Origin: Polycyclovorans sp.
GTDB taxonomy: Bacteria > Pseudomonadota > Gammaproteobacteria > Nevskiales > Nevskiaceae
Length of the DNA stretch: 64,000 nt
Assembly: GCA_002706265.1 (NCBI GenBank)
Contig: PAKU01000036.1
Location: 1-64,000, forward strand
Direction of reading: 5' to 3'
Shown here: positions 44,283-53,691 of the stretch, one piece after another
Numbering within the stretch: position 1 is the first letter of the stretch
Layout of the letters: each line of letters opens with the position of its first letter
Program-made: the position numbers and the translations under genes
The notes under the pieces: model-generated
The model's input: the letters and a program-made list of their open reading frames with translations, nothing else
What the model was told of the DNA's origin: nothing
Database searches by the model: none

Positions 44283-45775
44283 CGGGCACCGGGCGCCGCA
44301 CGTGGCGGCCGCAAATAGGGCACGTCATCGGGGTGTCGCTGCTGTGGCTGGCCGGCGATGTGCTGGCCTCGAACGGCATGAGCGCACCGGGCACCGGCGC
44401 GGTGCAACTGGGCATGGCCGGGGCCGGCACGGCCTTGGCCGCCGATGCCTCGGCCACCCTGCGCAATCCGGCTGCGGGGGCCTGGCTGGGCAACAGCCGC
44501 ACGGCCGAACTCGGCATCGCCATTCCCGATGGTGGGTACCGCGCCGGACCGCGGGGTGACAACGCGCCGCTGGGATTGCTGGACGTAACCCCGGGACGCG
44601 CCACCTCGGTGACCGGCGTGTTTCCCATCCCCTCATTTGCCCGCAACTGGCAGTTGAACGACCGCACCGCAGTCGGCTGGGGATTCAGTGCCTCGGGGCT
44701 GAAGGCGCTGTCGAAGGCGGGTTCGGCCACCCTGGCGCGCGGCGTGCCGATCTTCGAAGCCCGCTGCGATGGCACCTTCGGGGGCGGGCAGCCGCTGTCG
44801 GCAGGCACCGACCTGACGCAGTTGTGCGGCGCCGGTGCCACAACCCTGGGGGTCGATCTGACCCAGCTCCTGGTATCTGCGCACTGGGCCCGCATGGTCT
44901 TGCCGGGCCTGTCGGTCGGCATTGCACCGGTGATTGCCGGGCAGCGCATTGAACTGAAAGGGCTTGGGGCATTCGCGACCTTCTCCAATTTTCAGGACCA
45001 GACGACCGACCGCGGGTTCGATTACGCCTACGGCGGCGGTGCCCGGATCGGCGTTCTGTGGGATACGGGTTACGGCATCGGGTTCGGCGCGGCGTATCAA
45101 ACGCGGCTGTACCAGACCGATTTCGACAAATATCGCGGCGCGATCATCGGCGGATCACTGGACTTCGCCCCCACCCTCAACCTTGGTATGCAGGTGCACC
45201 TGAGGGACGGGCATCGCCTGTTTGTCGATTACGAACAGGTGCGCTACGGCGATGTGCGGCCCTTGGCGAACAGGGTGGAGCCGCAACGGTTTACAGACGT
45301 CTGCTTTGTCCCTCGGCTGATTTCGCGCAACCTGCCCAACCCGCCGGCGCTCGGGGCGTGTCTGGGCGCGCACGACGGCCCGGGATTTGGCTGGGACACG
45401 ATCAATGTCTACAAGATCGGTTATCAGGGCAGCCGCAATCGGCTCTCGTGGCGGGCCGGCTACAGCTGGGGCGGCAATCCCGTGGTGCCCGACCAGGTGC
45501 TGCCGAAGATTTTTGCGCCCGCCATCACGGACCGCCATGCCGCGCTCGGCCTGTCCTGGCGGTTTTCATCTCAACTTGACCTGGGATGGGCCTTGATCTA
45601 CGCGATCAAAAACACCACCCGCGAAACCAACACGCTCAGCAGTGCACGCCTCACCCTGTTTCAGGGTGAACCGCTGAGCTTCGACGTGGGCAAAGATCCC
45701 GCCGACCAGACGGTCGATACGCACATCAGCGTGTGGCAGTCTCAATTCAGCATGACTTGGCACCTGGGGCACTGA
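44279..45775 (+). CDS. FadL/TodX-type outer-membrane channel in efflux operon
   Basis: A 498-residue OMPP1/FadL-family protein. After a signal peptide (ends about residue 30) comes the family start SNGMSAPGTGAVQLGMAGAGTALAADASATLRNPAA, then a repeated barrel pattern ending WQSQFSMTWHLGH. FadL-type channels move hydrophobic compounds across the outer membrane, usually inward. Here it sits between MarR and an RND pump, where a TolC-like channel would be expected. Its stop overlaps the adaptor start (TGATG). Confidence 0.86.
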   Translation: MTGTGRRTWRPQIGHVIGVSLLWLAGDVLASNGMSAPGTGAVQLGMAGAGTALAADASATLRNPAAGAWLGNSRTAELGIAIPDGGYRAGPRGDNAPLGLLDVTPGRATSVTGVFPIPSFARNWQLNDRTAVGWGFSASGLKALSKAGSATLARGVPIFEARCDGTFGGGQPLSAGTDLTQLCGAGATTLGVDLTQLLVSAHWARMVLPGLSVGIAPVIAGQRIELKGLGAFATFSNFQDQTTDRGFDYAYGGGARIGVLWDTGYGIGFGAAYQTRLYQTDFDKYRGAIIGGSLDFAPTLNLGMQVHLRDGHRLFVDYEQVRYGDVRPLANRVEPQRFTDVCFVPRLISRNLPNPPALGACLGAHDGPGFGWDTINVYKIGYQGSRNRLSWRAGYSWGGNPVVPDQVLPKIFAPAITDRHAALGLSWRFSSQLDLGWALIYAIKNTTRETNTLSSARLTLFQGEPLSFDVGKDPADQTVDTHISVWQSQFSMTWHLGH

Positions 45776-46848
45776 TGACCTCTTACTCTCCTGGCTTGCT
45801 GGCCTGCGCACTGATCGTGACCGGCCTTGCAGCGTGCAGCGACCCCAGCCCCCACGCGGCGCGCACGCCCACCGAGCACGCGCTGCCCACGCTGCAGGTG
45901 CACCCCGAACCGCTCGCCCTGCACTACCAGACCGTGGGCTCGGTGGTGTCTGACGAGCGCGTTGAAATCAGCTCGCGGCTGGCGGCCTACGTGCGTGCGA
46001 TCAACGTGCGTGAGGGCGAGGCCATCCGCCGCGGGCAGGTGCTTGTCCAGCTCGATGCCCGCGACCAGCAGGCCGCGGTGCAACAAGCCCAGGCCCAGCG
46101 CGCACTGCGCGAGGCCGCACTGCGTGATGCCGAACGCACGCTGGAGGACACCAGGACGCTGTTCAAGCGGGGGCTGGTGGCAGACGCCGCGCGGCGCCGG
46201 GCGCAACTGGAATATGACTCGGCCGAGCAGGCCCTGCGCGCCCAGGAAGCCGCACTGCGCGCAACCCAGGCGCAGCTGCGCTACACCGAGATTGTCAGCC
46301 CGGTCGATGGCGTGGTCGCCAAGCGGCTCGCGCGCACCGGTGATCTGGTGACGCCGGGCCGCCCGTTGCTGGTGGTGGAATCGGACACGGCGCTGCTGTT
46401 CGAGACGGCGGCGGCGGAATCGCAGGTGCAGCACATCGCCGTGGGCGACGTGGCGCAGGTGAGCATTGATGCCACCGGACAGCGCTATCGGGCAACCGTG
46501 CTGCGGGTGGTGCCCTCGGGGGATCCGGTCACACGAAGGTTCATGGTGAAACTGCAATTGGACGATGCGGCGGGCCTCACGCCCGGCCTGTTCGGCCGCA
46601 GCCGCTTCAAGGTCGGCGAGACCGAGGGCCTGCGGGTGCCCGACACCGCGCTGGCGCAACGCGGTGGACTGACCGGCGTTTTCGTGGTCGACGAGAACAA
46701 CCGGCTCAACTACCGCTGGGTGCGCACCGGACGACGCGAAGACGGCCTGACCGAAATCACCGCGGGCCTCGACGCCGGAGAAACGATCCTGGCGCAGGTG
46801 CCCGAAACCGTGCGCGACGGCGATCGCCTGCAGCAGCAAGCACCGTAG
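45775..46848 (+). CDS. RND efflux periplasmic adaptor (lipoprotein)
   Basis: A 357-residue membrane-fusion protein. The signal peptide ends in the lipobox LAAC, so it should be lipid-anchored. The lipoyl halves (YVRAINVREGEAIRRGQVLVQLD and IVSPVDGVVAKRLARTGDLVTPG) flank a long helical hairpin rich in Ala and Arg. It joins the RND pump to an outer-membrane partner. The start overlaps the FadL stop, and the pump starts 7 bases after its stop. Confidence 0.92.
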   Translation: MTSYSPGLLACALIVTGLAACSDPSPHAARTPTEHALPTLQVHPEPLALHYQTVGSVVSDERVEISSRLAAYVRAINVREGEAIRRGQVLVQLDARDQQAAVQQAQAQRALREAALRDAERTLEDTRTLFKRGLVADAARRRAQLEYDSAEQALRAQEAALRATQAQLRYTEIVSPVDGVVAKRLARTGDLVTPGRPLLVVESDTALLFETAAAESQVQHIAVGDVAQVSIDATGQRYRATVLRVVPSGDPVTRRFMVKLQLDDAAGLTPGLFGRSRFKVGETEGLRVPDTALAQRGGLTGVFVVDENNRLNYRWVRTGRREDGLTEITAGLDAGETILAQVPETVRDGDRLQQQAP

Positions 46849-46855
46849 GCCGGGC

Positions 46856-49800
46856 ATGCGCGAACGCAAACTCAACTCCGCCGGCCGGATCGCAGACTAC
46901 TTCATCGAGTCGAAGCTCACACCGGTGTTCGTGCTGTTCTGCCTCGCGGTCGGGTGGATTGCCGCGACCCTGACGCCGCGCGAGGAAAACCCGCAGATTC
47001 TGGTCCCCGGTGCGGAGGTGATCTACGCCCTGCCCGGCCGATCCGCTGCCGAAGTGGACCGCCTGGTCGCGGCGCCGGTGGAACGTGCCCTGCGCGAGAT
47101 CGAGGGCGTGGACCACACCTTTTCCACCTCGATGCAGGGGCTGGCGCAAGTTGCCGTGCAGTTCGACGTGGGCGTGGACAAGGAAAATGCCATGGTGCGC
47201 GTCTACCAGCGCATCAGCAGTGCCCAGGCACTGCTGCCGCCGGACGTCGCCCCGCCGCTGATCAAGCGGGTCGATGCCGACGACATTGCCGTTGTCACCG
47301 TCACGCTGGCCTCCGAGCGCTACGACGACTACGCGCTGCGCCGTCTGGCCGAGCGTGTTCTTGAAAGGCTCAACTCCATTCCCTCGGTATCGCGGGTCGA
47401 ACTGCACGGCGGCGCCTCACGCGAAATTCGCGTCGAGGCTGATCCCGCGCGGCTCGAAGCCTTCGGCCTGACCCTGAACGAGGGGCTGGCGGCACTGGCG
47501 GCCGGCAATACCGCCGCCGAAGTGGGCGACACCGTGCACGACGGGCAGAACCTGCGCGTGCAGTTGCGCGGCGAACTGCGGTCCGCCGAAGACGTGCGCC
47601 GGCTTGCGGTGGGCGTTCACGACGGCCAACTGATCTACGTTGACGATGTGGCGACCGTGCACGACGGCCCGGCGCAGCAGCGCGACGCCCTGGTGCGCCT
47701 GGGCTTCGGCCCGGGGGATCCGAGGATCGGGCAGTCCGCATCCGAGATGCCGGCGGTGACGATCTCGGTGGCCAAGAAGCCGGGAACCAACGCGGTGACC
47801 ACGGCCGAAGAGGTGCTGGCGGTGGTGGAGACCCTGCGCCAGCAGTTCATTCCGGCAGATGTGCACGTTGTCACCACGCGCGATGACGGCGTAAAGGCCA
47901 ACGACACGGTCAACCACCTGCTGCGGGATCTGGCGGTGGCGATCAGCGCGGTGATCCTCACGCTGCTGCCGTTTCTGGGCCTGCGCTCGGGGCTGATCAT
48001 CAGCTTCGTGCTGCCGTTGATCCTGTGCCTGACGTTGATGCTGGATCTGTTGACGGGCTTCACCGTGAACCGCATTTCGCTGTTCGCGATGATCCTGTCG
48101 CTGGGCATGATCGTGGACGACAGCATCGTCGTGCTGGAGAACATCTACCGCAACTACCAGTTGCGTTCGGGTGTCGATCCACGTCGACAGGCGGTGCTGG
48201 CGGTCAACGAGATCGGGCCGCCAACGACCATTGCCACAATCTCGGTCGTCCTGGTGTTTGGCTCGCTGAGCCTGCTCACCGGCATGAACGGCGCTTACTT
48301 CGCGCCCATCTCGTTCAACGTGCAGGTCACCATGGCGCTGTCGCTGCTGCTGGCCTACATGATCGTGCCCTGGGCCTGCCATCGCTGGCTGCGTGGGCAC
48401 GTCACGGCCCATGCGCACGATGACGCGTCTTCGGCGTCGCACCAGCGCTATTTCCGGATGCTGACGCCGCTGCTGCACAGCCGCCGACGTCGCTGGGCCT
48501 TCTATGCCCTGACCCTGCTCGCCCTGCTGGGCGCGCTGCTGCAGCCGGCGTGGCCGTTCATCCGGCCTGCCGGGGTCGGCGGGCCGCAATCGGCCGGCAG
48601 CGTGATGATCGCCATCATGCCCAGGGAAGACCTGGGCCATTTCGGCATCACCCTCGACATGCCCGAGGGCACCCCCATCGAAACCACCGACGAGGTCGCG
48701 CGTCGCGTCGGCGCATTACTGCGGCAACAGCCGGTGGTCGCCAACTGGGTGAGCTACGTGGGCCTGCCGCCGGTGGTGGACTTCGCCGGGCAGATTCGCG
48801 GGGCCGCGAACCGGCAGGCGCCCCACCAGGCCGAAATCACGGTCATGCTGCTGCACAAGCACGCGCGCAAGACGACCTCGACCGAGGTGACCGAGGCACT
48901 GCGGGCCCAAACCACCCAATTGCAGGCCGACTATCCCGGTCTCGAAATCACGCTGCGCAACTCGCCCCCCGGGCCGCCCAGTCCGGCCACGGTGATCGCC
49001 GAGGTCTACGGCGAGGATGCCGAAGTGCGGCGTCAACTGGTTGCCCAGGTGCGCGAACGATTCGCACAGACCTGGGGCGTGGTCGACATCTACGACTCTG
49101 AAGCGGCCGATGCGCCGCGCATCGATCTGAAGGTCGATCACGAGAAGGCGATGCTGTCGGGCGTCACCGCCACCGCCATCGAGCAGACCCTGCGCAACCT
49201 GATGGGCACGCGCGTCATCTCGGAGGCGCGCATCGAGGGCGAACGCGCGCCGGTGCCGATCCTGATCGAGGTGCCGCGCCGCCACGATCTCGATCCGCAG
49301 CAACTGGACCGGGTGCATGTCGCCAACGCCCAGGGTGAGCGCATTCCGGTGTCGGAGCTGGTGAAGCCGCACATGACGCACGTCGACAGGCCGATTCTGC
49401 GCAAAGACAACGAGCCCTACAGCTTCGTCGCGGCCGACGTCTCGGGCAGCGCGGCGGCCTACGTCATTCTCGACATGAACCAACACTTGGACGGCCTGGA
49501 TCTGCCGGATGGCGGCACGCTGAGCACCGGCAATCTGGGCCTGCGGGAGCAGGCGCCAAGCTCTCTGGACGGGTACCAACTGCTCTGGAACGGAGAGCTG
49601 CGACTCACGCTCGACTCACTGAGGGAAATGAGCATGATCCTGATCGCCGGCCTGGCACTGATCTTCCTGCTGCTGGTGGCGACCTACCGGTCGTTCTTGC
49701 TCGCGACGCTGGCAATGACGGCGGTGCCACTGGGTTTCATCGGCGTCTTTCCGGGGCACTGGCTGCTCGGCATCGACTTCAGCATGGCCTCGGCCATCGG

Positions 49801-50161
49801 CGTCATCGCGCTGGCGGGCGTGGTCATCCGCAACTCACTGCTGATCATCGACTTCATCCGCGACTACCGGCAGGCGGGCCATCCACTGGAGGATGCCGTC
49901 AAACTCGCCGGCGCGGTCCGCTTCAGGCCGATCATGCTGTCAGCGCTGACCGTCGCGCTGGGCACGCTGATTCTCTACACCGACCCCATGTTTGCCGGGC
50001 TGGCCACCTCGCTGATCTTCGGCACCGTGACCTCGACCGCCCTCACGCTGCTGATCCTGCCAACCCTGTACTACCGCCTGGCCACCGCCCACCCCCAGTG
50101 GCTGCCCGCCCCTGCCGCGGACGGCGACGCCGAGCAGCCGGACCCCCCGCCGGCGTCGTGA
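46856..50161 (+). CDS. RND-family efflux transporter
   Basis: A 1101-residue inner-membrane RND pump. There are 12 predicted transmembrane segments in two halves. The proton-relay pair of acidic residues lies in TM4 (LSLGMIVDDSIVVLENIYR), and the two large periplasmic loops begin at EENPQILVPGAEVIYALPGRS and MIAIMPREDLGHFGI. It most resembles the HAE-1 or hydrophobe pumps. No heavy-metal motif is obvious. It is the last gene of the MarR-FadL-adaptor-pump operon. Confidence 0.92.
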   Translation: MRERKLNSAGRIADYFIESKLTPVFVLFCLAVGWIAATLTPREENPQILVPGAEVIYALPGRSAAEVDRLVAAPVERALREIEGVDHTFSTSMQGLAQVAVQFDVGVDKENAMVRVYQRISSAQALLPPDVAPPLIKRVDADDIAVVTVTLASERYDDYALRRLAERVLERLNSIPSVSRVELHGGASREIRVEADPARLEAFGLTLNEGLAALAAGNTAAEVGDTVHDGQNLRVQLRGELRSAEDVRRLAVGVHDGQLIYVDDVATVHDGPAQQRDALVRLGFGPGDPRIGQSASEMPAVTISVAKKPGTNAVTTAEEVLAVVETLRQQFIPADVHVVTTRDDGVKANDTVNHLLRDLAVAISAVILTLLPFLGLRSGLIISFVLPLILCLTLMLDLLTGFTVNRISLFAMILSLGMIVDDSIVVLENIYRNYQLRSGVDPRRQAVLAVNEIGPPTTIATISVVLVFGSLSLLTGMNGAYFAPISFNVQVTMALSLLLAYMIVPWACHRWLRGHVTAHAHDDASSASHQRYFRMLTPLLHSRRRRWAFYALTLLALLGALLQPAWPFIRPAGVGGPQSAGSVMIAIMPREDLGHFGITLDMPEGTPIETTDEVARRVGALLRQQPVVANWVSYVGLPPVVDFAGQIRGAANRQAPHQAEITVMLLHKHARKTTSTEVTEALRAQTTQLQADYPGLEITLRNSPPGPPSPATVIAEVYGEDAEVRRQLVAQVRERFAQTWGVVDIYDSEAADAPRIDLKVDHEKAMLSGVTATAIEQTLRNLMGTRVISEARIEGERAPVPILIEVPRRHDLDPQQLDRVHVANAQGERIPVSELVKPHMTHVDRPILRKDNEPYSFVAADVSGSAAAYVILDMNQHLDGLDLPDGGTLSTGNLGLREQAPSSLDGYQLLWNGELRLTLDSLREMSMILIAGLALIFLLLVATYRSFLLATLAMTAVPLGFIGVFPGHWLLGIDFSMASAIGVIALAGVVIRNSLLIIDFIRDYRQAGHPLEDAVKLAGAVRFRPIMLSALTVALGTLILYTDPMFAGLATSLIFGTVTSTALTLLILPTLYYRLATAHPQWLPAPAADGDAEQPDPPPAS

Positions 50162-50262
50162 CCCGAGGCGCCGCAGGCGCGCGTTGACGACCGCCCCTCG
50201 AAACGGCCTGCACCCGGCGGGTGGCATAATTCGCGCCCTGTTTCGAACCGCCGATCGCCGCC

Positions 50263-52317
50263 ATGCGCCGCATCCTCGTCACCAATGCTCTGCCCTACGC
50301 CAATGGCGCCATTCACCTGGGTCATCTGGTGGGCTACGTGCAGGCCGACATCTGGGTGCGCTTCCAGCGGCTGAACGGGCACGAGGTGCATTACGTCTGC
50401 GCCGATGACGCCCACGGCACGCCGATCATGCTGGCGGCTGAAAAGGCCGGCCTGGCGCCCGAGGCTTACATCGAAGACGTGCGTCAGGCGCACATGGCCG
50501 ACTTTGCCGACTTTGGCGTGGCCTTCGACCATTACCACTCCACCCACAGCCCCGAGAACGAGCGGCTGGCGCAGCTGATCTACACCCGCCTGCGCGACGC
50601 CGCGCACATCGCCCGGCGCAACGTGCGGCAACTGTTCGACCCCGAGCGGCAGATGTTTCTGCCCGATCGCTACATCAAGGGCGAATGCCCCAAGTGCGGC
50701 GCGGCCGACCAGTACGGCGACAACTGCGAAGTCTGCGGCGCGGCCTACGCACCCACCGACCTGAAAAACCCGCGCTCGGTGGTCAGCGGCGCCACGCCCG
50801 AGCTGCGGGACTCGGAGCACTACTTCTTCAAGCTCGGCGACTTCCAGAGCTTTCTGCAGGGCTGGCTGGGCGGCGACGTGGCCCATCCGTCGATCAAGGC
50901 CAAGCTGCGCGAGTGGTTCGAGGCGGGCCTGCGCGACTGGGACATCTCGCGCGACGCCCCGTATTTCGGCTTCGCCATTCCCGACGCGCCGGGCAAATAC
51001 TTCTACGTGTGGCTGGACGCGCCCATCGGTTACATGGCCAGCTTTGCGGCCTTTCTGAACAACGACGACGCCCGCTTCGGCGCGTTCTGGAACGCCGACA
51101 GCCAAGCCGAGCTGCATCACTTCATTGGCAAGGACATCGTCAATTTTCACGGCCTGTTCTGGCCGGCAATGCTGAAAGGCGCCGGCTTTCGCACCCCCAC
51201 CCAATTGCACGTCAACGGCTACCTCACCATCAACGGCCAGAAGATGAGCAAGAGCCGCGGCACCTTCATCCAGGCCCGCACCTGGCTGAACCACCTGCCG
51301 CCCGAGGCGCTGCGCTACTACTTCGCCGCCAAGCTCGGCAGCGGCCCGGAAGACCTGGACCTGAGCCTCGACGACTTCGCCGCCCGGGTGAACAGCGACC
51401 TGGTCGGCAAGTACGTGAACATTGCCAGCCGCTGTGCGGGCTTCATCACCAAGCAGTTTGACGGCCAACTGGCGCCGCAACTGCACGACGCCACCCGGTT
51501 CAAGGCATTGGCCGCAGCGGCGCCCAAGCTGCAGGCGGCCTACGAGGCGGGCGAACTGGCCGCAGCGGTGCGCGAGATCATGCGCCTGGCCGACGAGGCC
51601 AACGGCGAGATCCAGACGCTGGCGCCGTGGAAGCTGGCCAAGCAGGAAGGCCGCGAGGCCGAGCTGCACGCCGTCTGCACCACCTTTCTCAACATCTTCC
51701 GCCAGCTCACCGTGTACCTGAAGCCCATCCTGCCCCAGCTTGCAGCGCAGGCCGAAGCCTTCCTTAACATTCCGCCGCTCACCTGGGCGGATGCCGCCAC
51801 GCCGCTGCTGGATCACCGCATCAATGTCTACGAGCCGCTCATGACCCGTATCGAAAAAACCCAGACCGAGGCCCTGCTGGCAGCCGAGGCGGCGAGCACG
51901 CCGGCCCCGGCGCCGGTGTCCGCAGCACCCGCCGCCACTCAGGCTGCCCCGGCTGCCCCGGCTGCCGCCGCAAAGGCTGACGACAGCGCGGTGATTTCCA
52001 TCGATGACTTCACCAAGGTGGACTTGCGGGTGGCGCGCATCGTCGAGGCCGGCGCCGTCGAAGGCGCCGACAAGCTGCTGCGCCTGCAGCTCGACCTGGG
52101 GCCGCTGGGCACGCGGCAGGTGTTCGCCGGCATCAAGAAGGCCTATGACCCGGCGGTGCTGGTCGGCAAGCTCACCGTGTGCGTGGCCAATCTGGCACCG
52201 CGCAAGATGAAATTCGGGCTGTCAGAAGGCATGGTGCTGGCGGCCAGCAACGACATGGCAGGCCCCTGCCTGCTCTGGCCGGACGCCGGCGCCGCGCCGG
52301 GCATGCGGATCAAGTAA
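50263..52317 (+). CDS. metG: Methionyl-tRNA synthetase
   Basis: MetG charges tRNA-Met. The 684-residue protein has HLGH at residues 18-21 (HIGH motif) and KMSKS at about residue 327. It has a zinc knuckle ([18 protein letters not shown]) and a C-terminal tRNA-binding (EMAP II-like) domain after an Ala/Pro linker at about residues 545-570. It is the first gene before the rnf operon. The rnfA start is about 80 bases after its stop. Confidence 0.97.
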   Translation: MRRILVTNALPYANGAIHLGHLVGYVQADIWVRFQRLNGHEVHYVCADDAHGTPIMLAAEKAGLAPEAYIEDVRQAHMADFADFGVAFDHYHSTHSPENERLAQLIYTRLRDAAHIARRNVRQLFDPERQMFLPDRYIKGECPKCGAADQYGDNCEVCGAAYAPTDLKNPRSVVSGATPELRDSEHYFFKLGDFQSFLQGWLGGDVAHPSIKAKLREWFEAGLRDWDISRDAPYFGFAIPDAPGKYFYVWLDAPIGYMASFAAFLNNDDARFGAFWNADSQAELHHFIGKDIVNFHGLFWPAMLKGAGFRTPTQLHVNGYLTINGQKMSKSRGTFIQARTWLNHLPPEALRYYFAAKLGSGPEDLDLSLDDFAARVNSDLVGKYVNIASRCAGFITKQFDGQLAPQLHDATRFKALAAAAPKLQAAYEAGELAAAVREIMRLADEANGEIQTLAPWKLAKQEGREAELHAVCTTFLNIFRQLTVYLKPILPQLAAQAEAFLNIPPLTWADAATPLLDHRINVYEPLMTRIEKTQTEALLAAEAASTPAPAPVSAAPAATQAAPAAPAAAAKADDSAVISIDDFTKVDLRVARIVEAGAVEGADKLLRLQLDLGPLGTRQVFAGIKKAYDPAVLVGKLTVCVANLAPRKMKFGLSEGMVLAASNDMAGPCLLWPDAGAAPGMRIK

Positions 52318-52401
52318 TCCTCAGAACCTGCAGTGATAACGCCATGCAAAATGCGGTCACTTTCTTGTTGCATTGCAGCGCACGGCGCATCCTAGAGCCC
52401 T

Positions 52402-52977
52402 ATGTCTGACGTGCTGCTCATCCTGCTGGGCGCGGTGCTGGTGCACAACTTCGTGTTGGTGCAGTTCCTTGGCCTGTGCCCGTTCATGGGTACCTCGAAG
52501 AAGGTCGAAACCAGTTCCGGGCTGGCGTTGGCCACCACCTTCGTCCTCACCCTGACGGCCGTGGTGACCCACGTCATCGACACCTGGGTGCTGGCCATTT
52601 TTGGCCTCGAATACCTGCGCACCATCGTGTTCATCGTGGTCATCGCCGGGGTGGTGCAGTTCGTCGAGATGGTGGTGCAGAAAACCAGCCCCCTGCTGTA
52701 CCAGGTGTTGGGCATCTACCTGCCGCTGATCACCACCAACTGCATCGTGCTGGGCGTGGCGTTGATCAACGTGCGGCAGTCGTCAACCTTTCTGGAATCG
52801 GCCCTCACCGGCATCGGCGCCGGGCTGGGGTTCTCGCTGGTGCTGCTGCTGTTCGCCGGCCTGCGCGAACGCCTGGCCGTGGCCGACGTGCCTGAGTCGT
52901 TCCAGGGCGCGCCCGTCGCCCTCGTGACCGCTGGCGTCATGTCGCTGGCCTTTCTTGGCTTCGCAGGGCTCGCCTGA
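52402..52977 (+). CDS. rnfA: Rnf electron-transport complex subunit A
   Basis: A 191-residue membrane protein of the Rnf/Nqr family with six transmembrane segments. It begins [31 protein letters not shown] and has the [12 protein letters not shown] motif that helps bind a membrane [2Fe-2S] cluster. The Rnf complex couples ferredoxin-NAD redox chemistry to ion flow or reduces SoxR. It starts a canonical rnfABCDGE run. Confidence 0.96.
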   Translation: MSDVLLILLGAVLVHNFVLVQFLGLCPFMGTSKKVETSSGLALATTFVLTLTAVVTHVIDTWVLAIFGLEYLRTIVFIVVIAGVVQFVEMVVQKTSPLLYQVLGIYLPLITTNCIVLGVALINVRQSSTFLESALTGIGAGLGFSLVLLLFAGLRERLAVADVPESFQGAPVALVTAGVMSLAFLGFAGLA

Positions 52978-53047
52978 TGCGAACTGCACCGACCCACGCG
53001 AACGGCCTTGCAGGTGACATGACCGCACCGACTCGCCTTGCGCGCAT

Positions 53048-53062
53048 CCCCGCTGCGCGGGG
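53048..53062. repeat. Short GC hairpin in the rnfA-rnfB gap
   Basis: CCCCGC-TGC-GCGGGG is a perfect small inverted repeat. It sits in the 153-base gap between rnfA and rnfB, a gap that is unusual because the two genes normally abut. Confidence 0.5.
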
Positions 53063-53096
53063 CCCCTGCCCGGTGGCTCGCGGGCGGACCCGCTCG

Positions 53097-53130
53097 GCTT
53101 TCCCAGGGTTTGCAGGGCTGGCTTGATGCC
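53097..53130 (+). repeat. Copy of the rnfA 3' end before rnfB
   Basis: Read in frame, this stretch encodes AFPGFAGLA followed by a stop and TGCC. That is nearly the same as the rnfA C-terminus [13 protein letters not shown] at 52948-52980. Differences fall mostly at third codon positions. It ends at the rnfB start, so it may be the leftover tail of a second rnfA allele. Confidence 0.6.
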
Positions 53131-53691
53131 ATGTTGACCGCGATCCTCACTCTGACGCTGCTTGCGGCCGCCTTTGGCGTGGTGCTGGGGTATGCCAGCG
53201 TGCGCTTCAGGGTCGAGGGCGATCCACTGGTCGACAAGATCGACAAGATTCTGCCGCAGACCCAATGCGGCCAGTGCGGCTATCCCGGCTGCAAGCCCTA
53301 CGCCACCGCCATTGCCGGGGGCGACGCCGAGATCAACCAGTGCCCGCCCGGGGGCGAAGACGGGGTGCTCAAACTGGCCGAGCTGCTGGGGCGCGAGCCG
53401 ATTCCGCTCAACGCCGAGAACGGCGTGGCCAAGACCGTCAAGACCCTGGCGCTGATTGACGAGGCGGTGTGCATCGGCTGCACCAAGTGCATTCAGGCCT
53501 GCCCGGTCGACGCCATCGTCGGCGCCGCCAACCAGATGCACACGGTGATCGAAAGCCACTGCACCGGCTGCGAGCTGTGCCTGCCGCCCTGCCCGGTGGA
53601 CTGCATCACCATGGAGCCGGTGGCCGACACGGTGAAGACCTGGCGCTGGCCGCAGCCACAGCAGCCGCAGCGCGAGCAGGAGGCCGCGTGA
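53131..53691 (+). CDS. rnfB: Rnf electron-transport complex subunit B
   Basis: A 186-residue iron-sulfur subunit. A single N-terminal transmembrane anchor precedes the four-cysteine cluster [13 protein letters not shown]. Two [4Fe-4S] ferredoxin motifs follow, [16 protein letters not shown] and [16 protein letters not shown]. The ATG at 53131 ([16 protein letters not shown]) fits the family; a longer open frame upstream is not typical. Its stop overlaps the rnfC GTG (GTGA). Confidence 0.94.
   Translation: MLTAILTLTLLAAAFGVVLGYASVRFRVEGDPLVDKIDKILPQTQCGQCGYPGCKPYATAIAGGDAEINQCPPGGEDGVLKLAELLGREPIPLNAENGVAKTVKTLALIDEAVCIGCTKCIQACPVDAIVGAANQMHTVIESHCTGCELCLPPCPVDCITMEPVADTVKTWRWPQPQQPQREQEAA

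Noticed and set aside
50071..51816. 581-residue open frame opposite metG.
   Set aside because: Antisense shadow; the plus strand encodes an unambiguous methionyl-tRNA synthetase.
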